The position numbers were made by a program, and so were the translations under genes. From the NCBI RefSeq assembly GCF_000801105.2, contig NC_079512.1, positions 28,289,848-28,353,847 of the forward strand: 64,000 nucleotides of DNA. The letters are read 5' to 3'. This document shows, in pieces, positions 1-11,132 of this stretch. The notes under the pieces are model-generated. The model worked only from the letters and a program-made list of their open reading frames with translations. It was not told the origin of the DNA and made no database searches. Numbering within the stretch: the first letter of the stretch is position 1; each line of letters opens with the position of its first letter. Source of the stretch: Raphanus sativus. Taxonomy: Eukaryota > Streptophyta > Magnoliopsida > Brassicales > Brassicaceae.

Positions 1-49
1 ACAGTTGTAATTGTCCTCATCTTCTTTTTACAACTACTTACTAATGCAG

Positions 50-190
50 GAAACATCAGGCGTTTACTATTTTGGAGGAAAAGGAAGGACCATTAAATCG
101 TCAAAAGCTTCTAGAGATCCCAAACTTGGTAAAGAACTTTGGGAAACTTCTTGTGGTTTGTTCAAGGAGTTGCAGCCATACAACGACTAA
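50..190 (+). CDS. Last exon of a short-chain dehydrogenase/reductase, 5' part outside window
   Basis: An acceptor (ending cag at 49) opens a 46-codon exon that ends with TAA at 188-190. The peptide contains GVYYFGGKGR and DPKLGKELWETSCGLF and is almost identical to the last exon of the complete SDR gene at 879-2909, so this is the 3' end of a tandem paralogue. The rest of the gene lies left of the window, so its integrity cannot be judged. The flanking intron end is also similar between the two copies, which points to a recent duplication. Confidence 0.85.
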   Translation, partial: ETSGVYYFGGKGRTIKSSKASRDPKLGKELWETSCGLFKELQPYND

Positions 191-878
191 ATCAAAAACT
201 CGCATGGTTCATAAGATTCTTATTTCAACAGTAAACGGTGGTACACATAAACTGAAATCAGATAAGAGTTTCTATTTTTTTTTGTTTGTAACATGTATTG
301 TATCCTTCCAAGGTTTAAATTTAATGATAAAACATATACTTTTTTCCAAAGAAAAACAATAATAGACATGTACTATGAATAACTCTTATACGAGTCTTTT
401 TTTTTTGTGAATCCCCCCAAGAAAAGAGATACTCTTATCTGATTTCAGTTTGGTTTTTTTTTTTTTGAACACTGCTTTTCAGTTTGGTTTCTCTGTTTGA
501 TGTAAACCCATATGCCAAGATCCGCAAAACCAGGTTTCTCGATGTTGAATTCAAATTTGAATCTTACTTACTCTTTCTCTCCATCTAAATTAAGTCCAAC
601 CTAAACGCAACGTGGCCAGGTGATTTGCTTGAGGCAAAGACAACTTTGACGTCAAGAAACAAATTTCTCATTGTTAATTATATTAACACTGCAGCAATCT
701 TTTACTCCTAATCTCTTCTTTTCTTCAACATTTGGATTATGTTTTGTTTCAAGCTTTTCTGGTTACCTGAATAATTTTGGATCTCTGGTGAGTTACTTCT
801 GATACCATGTAAGCATCCATTAATAATGATAACTGCTCAACTGAATCCTAATAAACAGGTTCTGTTTTCTTCAGAAAA
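191..878. other. Spacer between tandem SDR genes
   Basis: No ORF with plant coding character was seen. It should hold the 3' UTR of the upstream SDR copy and the promoter and 5' UTR of the downstream one. Poly-T tracts occur around 398-406 and 453-466. Confidence 0.5.
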
Positions 879-2909
879 ATGATTAAAGACGTGATGGAGG
901 CTTTACGTTTTGTATGGCAACCTAGTTCTTGGGACATGTTTCTTTGGAGTATCGCTCTCTTTTCCTCCTACTTGAAATTGCTTAGAGCAAGTATATTTGG
1001 CTCAAAATCAACTCCCATTTCTAGCTCCATAGATCCAAAGATTGGATCTTCAAGACCTGTTTGTGTTATTACTGGTGTAAGTAAAGTAAACAATGGCTTA
1101 CTAGACCATTTCTGTTTTGCACTGGTGTAATGTGAATCATTGCCTTTTGTTATGTTATGTAATGCCTCCATTTATAAATGTATAGACTTCTTATGTTATG
1201 AGTTTTGTGTCTGAGTATTGAACTATTGTTGGTTCTTGATTGCAGGTTACTTCTGGGATTGGTAAGGCCACTGCATTTGCTCTTGCAGAGAAGGGCTTCT
1301 ATGTCGTTCTTGGTAATGCATTACTTCCTAAAGTGTTTAATGTATATGTATTCTTCATCTAATGTGGTGACATATTTCTTGATTTTTTTTTCTCAGTTGG
1401 AAGGTCTCCTCAGCTTCTTTCAGAGGTTATTTAACATTCTTTTTTATTTTTAGCTCAAAAATTATCTTTTTCTTTTGATGCAAAAGAAAAAAAAAGATTT
1501 TCTTGGCTTATGACAGACTTTGGAAGATATAAAGAGCATGAAAAAAGATGCACAACTCAAATCTTTCGTAGTTGACATGTCTTATTTTTCATCAATCTTC
1601 AATTTTAAAGACTCTCTAAAGCAATGGCTCTCGGACGAAAAGTTACATCCTTCACTTCAGCTTTTAGTGAACAATGCTGGGATGATGGCTATTTCTAGTC
1701 GACCAACCACTGAAGGTTATGACAGGTAAGTCTTCTTTTCATCGCTTTTTGACATTTGATATGCTCAAAATATATATTCTAAAACTGTTTCAGGACCATG
1801 GCTACAAACTATATTGGTCCATTCACTATGACAAAACTTCTTTTACCACTTCTGAAAAACAGCTCTGTGCCATCACGGGTCGTGAACGTTGTATCTTTCA
1901 CACATCGTTATGGTGAATATATTTTGTGTCGCAATTCACTAATTAACCTATCATAATAAGAGTCCAACTAAGTGAAACTGATAACTTGTTGCTTGTCTAT
2001 GTAGCTTCTATTGGGAAAGTTAACAAAGATTATGTAACTGGAGAACATTTCACGACATTCAACCAATATCCTCATGCACATGTCTACGAGTATTCTAAAT
2101 GTAAGCTCAAAACATTCATTTATATATAGTTGTATATGCCTCCTTGGGACTGATGAGTTTATGCTTCTTGTATATAGTATGCCTTCTACTTTTCTCATAT
2201 GAATTGCATAGACAGCTTCGCCTCAAAGATGATTCACACCATGTCTCTGTTATGTATGGATGCTTCCTAAATTGTCTTAATCTGTAATTACTCTATCTCT
2301 CTTTCACTGTTTAAAGATTATGTTTTGCTTGATAAACGCAGAGCTGCAGATCCTGGATTTGTGAAAACAAATCTAATGCGAGAGTATCCTAAATATGTAT
2401 CTGCTTTTGCGTTTCTTTGTTTCAAAACTATTGGCCTCCTCCAAACCCCTGATGAAGGAGCTCGATCTTCTCTTGACGCAGCTTTAGCTCCACCAGTTAA
2501 GAAAACACATTAAATTTGGATCATAATTGCACTTTTTTGGTAGTTATCAGTTTTGTAATCAGTTTTAAACCAATAGTAATTAAATAATTTAATTTTTCAT
2601 AATTTAATTTTATTTCATAAAAGAAAATTTATAAAAAGGATGAAAATATATTTTTGTGAAACAATTATTTTGCAAAACATTTATCTTTAGAGAAAGGAAG
2701 TACATAGCATTATAGCAATATGGAAACTGTTTTGTGCCCTCATCTTCTTTTTACAACTACTTGTGCAGGAAACATCAGGTGTTTACTATTTTGGAGGAAA
2801 AGGAAGGACTATTAAATCGTCAAAAGCTTCTAGAGATCCTAAACTTGGTAAAGAACTCTGGGAAACTTCTTGTGGTTTGTTCGATCAGTTGCAGTCATAT
2901 AACGAATAA
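879..2909 (+). CDS. NAD(P)-binding short-chain dehydrogenase/reductase (FEY/AT5G15940-like)
   Basis: I read nine exons: 879-1076, 1246-1312, 1397-1425, 1517-1725, 1794-1912, 2005-2100, 2178-2253, 2342-2495 and 2769-2909. They join without a frame break to a 362-residue protein. A hydrophobic stretch lies near residues 15-32. The classical SDR signature is intact: TGVTSGIG cofactor motif near residues 65-72, NNAG at about 150-153, and the catalytic YxxxK as YEYSK at about 235-239. The C-terminal exon has GVYYFGGKGR, shared with the upstream tandem copy. The family reduces or oxidises small lipophilic substrates with NAD(P)H; the substrate is unknown. The closest Arabidopsis relatives I recall are AT5G15940 and FEY (AT4G27760). 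The exon structure is well supported because every junction preserves frame and family sequence. Confidence 0.93.
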
Positions 2910-3399
2910 ATCAAATACTCGCTTCAAGATCTTATCTCCGTTTTCTTTTATTGTTATTTGTATTACTAGTAATAATAAGCAGCAGATTTTAAGATTCATG
3001 TTTAAATACAGTAAATGGTGATACCTGTGGTTCATAACTGTTTTAGTTCTTGTAAGTTTACATTAACTAAATGAGAAATTCTTGATGTATCATTACTTTC
3101 TCCACAAATATTAGTTCTTTTAAGTATTAGCAAAAAATAATTTTGTTAAAGGTAATGGTATGCAAAATTACTTTTAATTTAGATTTGGTAGATTAATCCT
3201 GTTTTCTCTTTTGTTTATCAACCAATTGTGAGTTTTTGGTTGAAATTTTTATTTATTGTTACTTTTTAGTTTTTAGTTTTACATTTTGCACTTGTTTTGT
3301 TGGTTCCACTTTCGTGATTATATACATTTTTGTAATGTATTTGTACAATCGCATAATTTTACAAGAGCTTTTGTTCCTCACCTGATTAACTCGTGTAAC

Positions 3400-4341
3400 T
3401 GTTGAAATTTAACGAGTCCATGTCTAACTCTTTATTATCAGATTAGTAAGATGTTGTTTATTTTGAGATTTTGAGGCTGATCTGTATGAATTTATTTTTA
3501 GTTTTTATCTCAAAAGGCTTCGTACTATTAGAGTTGGATATCTCTTTATATATTAAACACTCATTGTCTAATTCTCCAATGTGAGACTTAAATATCTCAC
3601 ATTCTCTCTCTCAAACTAAGGACCACACTCATCTCGTGTATTTTTTCTTTAACTGATCATCTTGGCACCAACTTGTATCAGTAATCATAGGGTTTCCTTT
3701 GAGAATGTATCGTCTTTAACTTCTCGTTCCTTTAAAAATGTTCTCTCACAACATCACAGATTTCATGATCTTCTGACTATTTTCTGCCACAGACCTCTTC
3801 TACCGACTTGAAGAGTCTCATTCCTACTCGAAAAATATTTCAGTCTTTTGCAGATCTTCGTCAAACCGCCAGTTCCAATTCTATATTCTCCTAATTAGTA
3901 CGATATTATCTAATTTGAGCCTAATAGAAAAGGCCGCATGGATTTATTTTTGGTTTCCATTCCAAAAGGAATCGTACTAATTAGAGTTGAACTTCTCTTT
4001 ATATATTAGACACTTCGTATCTAAACTTTTAATGTGGCTTGGATTGACATCTCACATTATTCCCCTCAAACTAAGGATCACACTCATCTCATGTGTTTTT
4101 CCTTCAGTGGATCATCTTGACTCTGATACCAATTGTTAAAATTTAGTGAGTTAATGTCCAACTCTTTGTTATCCGATTAGTACGATATTGTCCATTTTAA
4201 GCCTTAGAAGATGATCCGTATGGAGATTTAATTTTAGGTTTTATCCTAAAAAACCTTGTACTATTAGAATTGAACATTTCTTTATATATTAGACATTCAT
4301 TGTCTAATTCTCCAATGTGAGACTTAATTTTACATGTCACA
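3400..4341 (-). mobile_element. TRIM-like LTR retroelement with three LTR copies
   Basis: Three related blocks share the phrase 'tctttatatatta.ac' and 'ctccaatgtgagactt' or diverged forms: about 3400-3601, about 3881-4050 and 4134-4341. The outer two begin TGTT(G/A)AAATTTA and can end in CA. Next to the third copy, 4121-4131 reads CTCTGATACCA, the reverse complement of the initiator-Met-tRNA primer-binding site used by many plant retroelements, so the element lies on the minus strand. There is no coding capacity. GTAAC at 3395-3399 and ATAAC after 4341 may be a decayed 5-bp target duplication. Three LTRs and about 940 bp fit a tandem TRIM. Confidence 0.55.
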
Positions 4342-5047
4342 ATAACTGCCTAAGTTGAAATTAGTTTAGCCTCAGGATTGAAGGAGACGAAAGTGAATGC
4401 AAGATAATTTTCGTAAAGACGTCTACGTTTTCCTAACCGAACAAACAGAACAGTTGACGTGTTTTTTTAATGTGAATGGTACTCATCGTAACTGTATATT
4501 TTAGTTCATGATATTGTTGTGGCCTATCAGTATCAATATGTCTCTTGTAAGAGAGCTTCTACACTTGTATACGTAAATATTTGGTGTAATTTTGTCTGGT
4601 TCTTTCTCAGTATTTTATACGTTTTATAGAACTTGTTTTCTCTAAGAAAAATAGTTAATGCAACACAATTAGACGTAAGTGTTTTTGCTTCCCAACAGTT
4701 CATTCTACGTAATAAAAGTTTGTTCTATAAAGGATTTTTAGTGTCGTGGACACTTGTGTTCTGAACATCTCATTTTTCTTTGAAATATTTTTCTTCTGTT
4801 ATACACATTTCTTTTCAAATAGTTAAATCCTGTGTGTTAACATGGTTCCTGATTCATATAACACACCTATGCTGCTCCAGTACTCCTATTCGTTCTCTTT
4901 CGATAAAGATTCGACGAGGTTTTTAGTTTCTTAATAAAACGAAATGCTTGGCAAGTGCATATGCAAATTAACAAACCAAACCCCACGTTACATATTTCTA
5001 TTTACAGTCATAGACTTCGCCCTGTATTAATAAAAAAACTAAAAACA
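4342..5047. other. AT-rich spacer, nothing recognised
   Basis: No coding exon or structured repeat could be supported here. It lies between the TRIM-like element and a Helitron. Confidence 0.4.
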
Positions 5048-6194
5048 TCTATCTTATTAAAACAGAAACATTACAACTTTTTCTAGATGGATTTTTAAAG
5101 GTGGACCTCATATATTTAAATTAAATGTCTCATTCTTTATATATAATACGTACCATAGTCTAACTTTGCATTGATGTATTTCCTTAAATACAGTTCTTCT
5201 TTTTGTCTATATTCCATATATAATTTTTACATTTATTACATGTCGATTTAGATAAGATGTATACTAAGAATACTAAAAATATTAATTGTACTATAATTAC
5301 CCTATACAATTCATTTTAAATTGATCAGTATACTTTCATTAGCCATATTAATTTTATTAGTACTAATAACATTAGGTAGATAAGTCATAGACATATAACA
5401 TATACATAAAGATATGACTATTCTTATAACTACGTTGGGCCTAATCTACTTTCTAAAACAAATAACACATAGCTTCATATATTGTATAGAAAATAGTAAT
5501 ATTGTATAGTATTATACTTATACAATAATACTAAAAACAAACCAAACTGAAATATAATATATATCGAAAATGCTTTGAACCATTATACACAAAATATATT
5601 AGACTTTAGAGATAAAATTCACTTTGAAATTACGTAATAATTATTTTAAAAAATTAAATTCGTAATGTACAAAAAACATAAGTTTTATATAAAATTTTGT
5701 GTTACAATAAAAAAACACAACTTGCGCTTGCAAAGTGTTATTTTTACATACGAAAGACAATTTTGATATTGTTCTTTAAACAAAAAATTGAATTATACAA
5801 ACTCGATACTACATAAAACTAAACAATATATAATATATTTTAAAAATAAAACTCGTGCGGATGTGCATATGTTTATATAATATATAAATATATTATGTTA
5901 CACATATTTTCATATAAATAATACCCCAATGTAAGTTTTGTATGATAAATGTTGAAAATACAAAATATATAGCACTATATATTTTAAATAATATAAAAAA
6001 TCTACTTTACGTTATCATAAAATTTAAAAATCAGATTTAGTAATTAAACACATTGCTTATTTAAACACATTAGTACACATTGTTATTTATCAAAATTTTA
6101 TATTAATACACATTACGATCATATATAACATTTAGTAAAAACAAAGATAAAAAAGAAAATTGACTCCCGCTCGGTCGAGCGGGTCATGATCTAG
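5048..6194 (+). mobile_element. Non-autonomous Helitron
   Basis: The 5' end reads TCTATCTTATTAAAACAG, a start shared with two other Helitrons in this window. The 3' end has a GC-rich hairpin, CCCGCTC-GGTC-GAGCGGG (6166-6183), followed eight bases later by the terminal CTAG (6191-6194). The element sits between A (5047) and T (6195), as Helitrons do, with no target duplication. The interior is AT-rich and has no ORF. Confidence 0.85.
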
Positions 6195-6393
6195 TATGTA
6201 CTGAAAATATAAATTATTAGACGACAAAAATACCATATAATATCTATATGTACATCAGAGATATTTTTCACATAGTTGTCTTTTTAGTAAAATAAAAAGA
6301 AAACAGAAGAGGCTAGAGAACCACACGAGTTATATAATATCCTCTACCCCTCAAAAATTGACAAGTGGAGTACTCGATTGCCAATAAACAGCT

Positions 6394-6486
6394 ACCGACA
6401 TAAGGCAAAACTGATCCTACCACTATGCGTTGCCCACGTGAATAGAGAATACAAGTAACACCACACAAGTATCTCGCCTATAAATA
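6394..6486 (+). promoter_or_regulatory. Cold/ABA-type promoter elements of the KIN1-like gene
   Basis: Upstream of the ATG at 6571 the sequence shows ACCGAC at 6394-6399 (DRE/CRT core, bound by CBF/DREB1 factors), the G-box/ABRE CACGTG at 6435-6440, and a TATAAATA box at 6479-6486. The spacing is compact. This combination is known from COR/KIN genes and suggests induction by cold and ABA. Binding is inferred. Confidence 0.7.
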
Positions 6487-6570
6487 CAAACCATGAGCTC
6501 ATATATCTCCTCATCAATCAAAAACAAAAAACATTCAATAATAAATAAATATATCGTTTTTAAAAAAAAA

Positions 6571-7031
6571 ATGGCAGACAACAAGCAGAGCTTCCAAGCC
6601 GGTCAAGCCGCTGGTCGTGCTGAGGTCTCTTTCTCTCTTTGACACTTTGATCAGATGCAGTTACTGCGGTTGAAGCAATCACACTTTGTAAAATAGAGAA
6701 ATTTTTTTTTTATTATCTTGAACCTTAGTAAATGAATGTAAAATTGATTTCGTGTGGACAATGGTGTGTGTAAATATAGGAGAAGACTAATGTGCTGGTG
6801 GACAAGATCAAGGTTGCTGCTACCTCAGCTGGAGCTTCTGCGCAAACCGTAAGCGATCCTTAGATAGATGATAATATGAATATACGGCTCCTCTAATAAT
6901 GTACATGTTCGTAGATCTCATATCTTTTATATGTAAATGTATTTTACGTTTTGTAGGCGGGGCAGAAGATAACAGAGGCTGCAGGAGGCGCTGTTAATCT
7001 TGTGAAGGAGAAGACCGGCATGAAGAAGTAG
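6571..7031 (+). CDS. KIN1: KIN1/COR6.6 (BN28)-type small LEA-like cold-response protein
   Basis: Three exons, 6571-6624, 6780-6848 and 6957-7031, encode 65 residues. The protein begins MADNKQSFQAGQAAGRAEEK, includes SAGASAQTAGQKITEAAGG, and ends KEKTGMKK. It is Ala/Lys/Glu/Gln-rich, lacks Cys and Trp, and should be very hydrophilic and largely disordered until it forms amphipathic helices. This is the KIN1/KIN2/COR6.6 family, called BN28 in Brassica napus, which accumulates in cytosol on cold, ABA or drought and is thought to protect membranes. The position near a 5-alpha-reductase-like gene fits the Arabidopsis KIN1/KIN2 locus. Which of KIN1 or KIN2 it matches is not resolved. Confidence 0.93.
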
Positions 7032-7284
7032 CCCATTCGAGCATAAAACTGGGAGTTATAGTATCCCTTTTTAAAAAAATTAATCGTTGTGGTTTTAAAT
7101 AAAAATTGGGTGTTCTAATTAATTCTCATCTTCATCGTAGTTGTTGTTGTTGTTGTTGTTGTTAGTGTTTGAATTAATGCTTTCTCCCTTTTAGGTGTAA
7201 GTTTGGATGTTTATGTATTTAATTTCCCGCTAATGAACATCTGATTTAAGCTCCAAGTCCAACAATTCATCTTATCTTATCTAA

Positions 7285-7827
7285 TCTATTAAAAGGAAAG
7301 TACAAATGGTATTTAACCCTGAATTTTCCTCAATAATTACCATCATATGCCACTCCTTAAACCAATTTTAATTACTTAAAATTAACCATTTTATATGGGC
7401 TTTGAATTATATGGCCTTCGAATTTTTTTCTGCAGGCATGGGCTTCATATATTGTTCAATGGGTTTCAAATAAAATTGCCAAAATCTTAATAATATAAGT
7501 GCATGTGTTTTCGATTAACTTTTCATTATTTTCATGTTCATGACTATATAATGTATTTGTTTTTTTAAATCTGTAGAACCATAATTAAAATATAGTTTTA
7601 AGTTTTAACCATAATATCTATATTATATTATAATTTTATAAAACACATACGGTTATACTTAATAGTCTATCTTTTATACTTTAATACTTTTACCAGTAAA
7701 ATGAATAAAAACAATAAAAAAGAATACAACCGGTTAATCAGTATTGTGAATGTTTTTAAATTCAAGTGAAAATCACAAATACTTATGAAGAACATACACC
7801 CGCACGGGCGTGCGGGTCAAAAACTAG
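7285..7827 (+). mobile_element. Short non-autonomous Helitron
   Basis: It starts TCTATTAAAAGGAAAG after A7284. It ends with a hairpin, CCCGCAC-GGGC-GTGCGGG (7799-7816), then CTAG at 7824-7827, followed by T7828. Length is 543 bp and there is no coding sequence. It lies about 250 bp downstream of the KIN1-like stop codon. Confidence 0.8.
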
Positions 7828-7943
7828 TCCTCATTATTATTCATGCACTCGCCAGCTTCAAAGACCTACTTTCATATATTTATTTAGTAAGTTTCTGTTT
7901 CTGGTTAAATCGATACCCAAAAATAAAAAGAGCATAATAATTT

Positions 7944-8914
7944 GGGATAATTTGAAAAATACTCTATTACTAGTTTAAATTTTGAAAATTACATTTTCAT
8001 TTTTATTTTTTAAAAACCACACTTTAGTAAATATGAAAAGACATTTCTATCCTAATGAGATATTTTAATATTTACAATATATATTCAAAAAATAATAATA
8101 ACAACATAATAATAATAATAATATAATTCTCTCTTTCTGTGACGTTTCTTCATTTTCAGAATAGCTCTCTATCTAATTAATGCCTGTTATGAGACATTAG
8201 AGAGCTAGTGTATGCATTTCAAAAACAAAAATTCACATGGTTCTTGTTTCTCTGTCTGTTAATGATATGTTGTATATGATAATGAGCTTCGGACATTATC
8301 ATGTATCAATACAAAGGCATCTAGAGCATGTCGATCTCAAAGGTATAATAACCTCCACAATAAACTCCTTGCAAGTCTTTTTAGAATTTTATTGGAGTCT
8401 CTAGTTTTTATCGATGTACTTTACACTGTGGTGAAAAAGTGATAGTTAGGTGAAAAGCGACATAGATGAAAGCCATAAAAATGATTCAGAAATTTTCCCT
8501 ATAATCCACATTCATATATGTTGGTGTATCTTGAAGTTAAGATTTCTAGTTTGTGTGTGTTCTTTATAGAAAAGACCAATTATTAAAACTTCCTAGATTA
8601 CTCGAGAACAAAATATCATAAAGAAGAAGAAGATATAGGACGTTAGCTTGTTCTCCATTTTCTAAAAAAATATAGTTATATATATTTAAAAAGATTTTGT
8701 GTAGATCTTACGGAGATTTCAGTTTTAAGATATATTAATTTTGTTATTTAAAATGAAATAAACTATAATGACGAAACATTGAAAATAATAAGAAATTTTC
8801 CAATTGGATAATTTAGTAAATTCACATATAAGGAAGTGTATTTTTCAAAATACTTAAATTATGGTGTAATTTTCAAATTTAGTTCTCATATAATGTATTT
8901 CTCCAAAATTTCCC
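7944..8914. mobile_element. Non-autonomous Mutator-like element with 9-bp target duplication
   Basis: The ends are imperfect inverted repeats: GGGATAATTTGAAAAATAC on the left and, reading inward from the right, GGGAAATTTTGGAGAAATAC. Similarity continues inward for about 100 bp. The element is flanked by a perfect 9-bp direct repeat, TAATAATTT, at 7935-7943 and 8915-8923, the length made by MULE transposases. There is no coding capacity. An ATA/ATT microsatellite lies near 8090-8125. Confidence 0.78.
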
Positions 8915-9317
8915 TAATAATTTACCGTAGGTCGCTAAAAAAAGAAAAAAAAATTACCGTAATGTTAAATAACTCAGACACGTGGAAATTATATTTATAT
9001 TTTTAACATAATAAAATTCGCGTGTAGTTCAAGAAAAAAAAATTCGCGTTTTATTTATTTTATTCTCCACTCGCGCGTTGAGTCACATCCTCCTCCTGAT
9101 CATTGCATCATCTCCGTCGCCGCGGTCCAAAACGCTCCGGCCACTTTGTTAGGGTAAGTTTCCGTCAATTTCAATGCGTCTCCCACCGATCCATCCTGCT
9201 TTGTCAACTAGTTGCATTCGTTAGGCTTATCTAATAACGAAAAACCATATATCGATTGCTAATTTACGAGTGTCTCGAATTATCATTTGTGGATAATACT
9301 CTCAGGAAAATTCCGAG

Positions 9318-10600
9318 AATGGCTACGGTGAGTGTTGGCAGATACCGTTTGTTCGCTGCGGCTCTTGGAGAATGCCTAGAGTAAAAATTCACTAAAAGAA
9401 ACTCTTCCTTCTTCAATCCCCACTACTGTTTTGTTTTGTTTGTTTATTTTAAATTTCGTCTCTTCTTCTTTCAAATGTGTAGCGCAGGAAGAGTTGGAGG
9501 ATCTGTGTTTCCGTTTCGGTATTACTCTCTGGTTTCTATAACAACAACAAGGTAGATCATGAAGTTATATTACTCTCTGGTTTCTATGAGCTTCAATAAA
9601 TTTACTCTCCTCCAACCTTTCTGAAGATGTTAATTCTTAAAAATGTACCCTTTTCTGATATATCTTCTTACCTTTTCGCAGTCAGATTTGAAGTTGAAAA
9701 AAATATCTACACATAATTGAGAGCTCCCGTACGTCGTCCCCTGTTTTCTACTTAGTAAAAGGTATGGTGATCTTTGCCGTAAAGTACGTGGGTCAACTGA
9801 AATTGATCAAGGTTCTCTTTCTCAGAACGGTGCACATTCAGCAATTAGCCTGCAGACAAAGAATGTCTTCATTGAGTGTACGTACATCAACAGATTTGAC
9901 CAAGGCCAAGATTGTTTTTGAATACAATGGTCTCTTGATCAAATTTGTTGTTGTTGTTTCAAGATTTTTGAAATAGGTGATGTGGCCTTATTGAATGAAA
10001 CCAAAGACGTAGGTGCATCCAATCGTCGCCATCTCGCTGCACTGCACTGTGGTGCTACATCTCGATTTGCGGTAAACTGATTTCAGTCTCGTTGCCTCTT
10101 CCCAACTCATCTTCTTGGCCATGGATGATGGATGCTTAAAATCTGGTACTGAGAGACATTTATGTATTATTCACGTTATACATGGCCTGGTAGACAATCC
10201 ACCATAATTTACGAAGGGAAACATGTTGGAAACTTTTGGAATAGTGCATCCTCAGGTACACTTGTTTTGATTAATAAAAGTCACAAATCAAGCGGTTTGG
10301 TTTTGCAATTTAACTGATCTGTTTGTGATTTTTTTTTGAAATAGTGCATCCTCAGGTACACTTGTTTTGATTAATAAAGTCACAAATCAAGCGGTTTGGT
10401 TTTGCAATTTAACTGATCAGTTTGTGATTTTTTTTTGAAATAGTGCATCCTCAGGTACACTTGTTTTGATTAATAAAAGTCACAAATCAAGCGGTTTGGT
10501 TTTGCAATTTAACTGATCTGTTTGTGATTTACTGCTCCAGGTTTTGAACAACTTTGACATCACTGATCCATGTTATCTCGTGGAGATCAACATGCTCTCC
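9318..10600 (+). pseudogene. Decayed phenylalanyl-tRNA synthetase beta-subunit (cytosolic type)
   Basis: Pieces of the eukaryotic PheRS beta chain appear in the right order but in different frames. An N-terminal exon at 9318 reads MATVSVGRYRLFAAALGE. About 9482-9530 gives AQEELEDLCFRFGI. About 9826-9880 gives GAHSAISLQTKNVFIEC. About 9961-10075 gives FEIGDVALLNETKDVGASNR and HLAALHCGATS. About 10212-10255 gives YEGKHVGNF and then a frame slip. About 10541-10600 gives VLNNFDITDPCYLVEIN, close to the true C-terminus. The catalytic core is almost wholly missing, so aminoacylation is impossible. Introns are partly retained, so the copy arose from DNA and not from a processed mRNA. A 5'-UTR-like GC-rich block precedes it at about 9065-9155. 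Confidence 0.85.
10241..10530 (+). repeat. Threefold tandem repeat of about 100 bp inside the PheRS pseudogene
   Basis: Copies start with ATAGTGCATCCTCAGGTACA at 10241, 10341 and 10440, giving periods of 100 and 99 bp; the third is slightly short. The unit holds the end of an exon (the GIVHPQ codons of PheRS beta), its donor site and most of the following intron. Copies differ by only a few bases, so amplification is recent and happened after the gene decayed. Confidence 0.9.
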
Positions 10601-11132
10601 TTTAGAAAGATTCGATATCTGTATCTGTTCTCAACTGCTGTTACAGTTTTTATCGATTTTGTGTGTTTTGAGGAGAAAAGAGAGGATTATTCCTACAAAC
10701 TGTTTTTAAACATGGCTATTCTTTTCGTATTTTATTGATTGAGAAAATGTTGAAATGTTTCGAGAGATACTATACTGTATGCAACTTTCCATGCACACTA
10801 CTGACCGATGGAAAAAGGTAACACGTAAGTTCATCGTATATTGTTTGGAGAAACAGTGGAAAAGAGAAGATGAGCTTTGTCCACGCATTACACACCCACA
10901 AGTGGAGGTTTGGTGAGGTTAGGTTTTGTTTGTTTACACAATTTTATATTTCTACTACACGACTGTGTGGTCCATCTTGATAGAAACAACAGTTTAATCA
11001 TATGTAACTGCATCTAGTAACGTGTCGGTATCTCCTTTGATCCAAAGTGTGGCGGCTATAAGTGAAAGATAATTGGAGAGGATCCAAAATCGCAGAAGCT
11101 GCTTTTCTTCTTATTCCAAAAGCAAAACAAGA

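Noticed and set aside
6165..7830. GC-rich short palindromes as a CRISPR-like or terminator array
   Set aside because: Each is the hairpin of a separate Helitron 3' end followed by CTAG; spacing is irregular and the DNA is plant nuclear.
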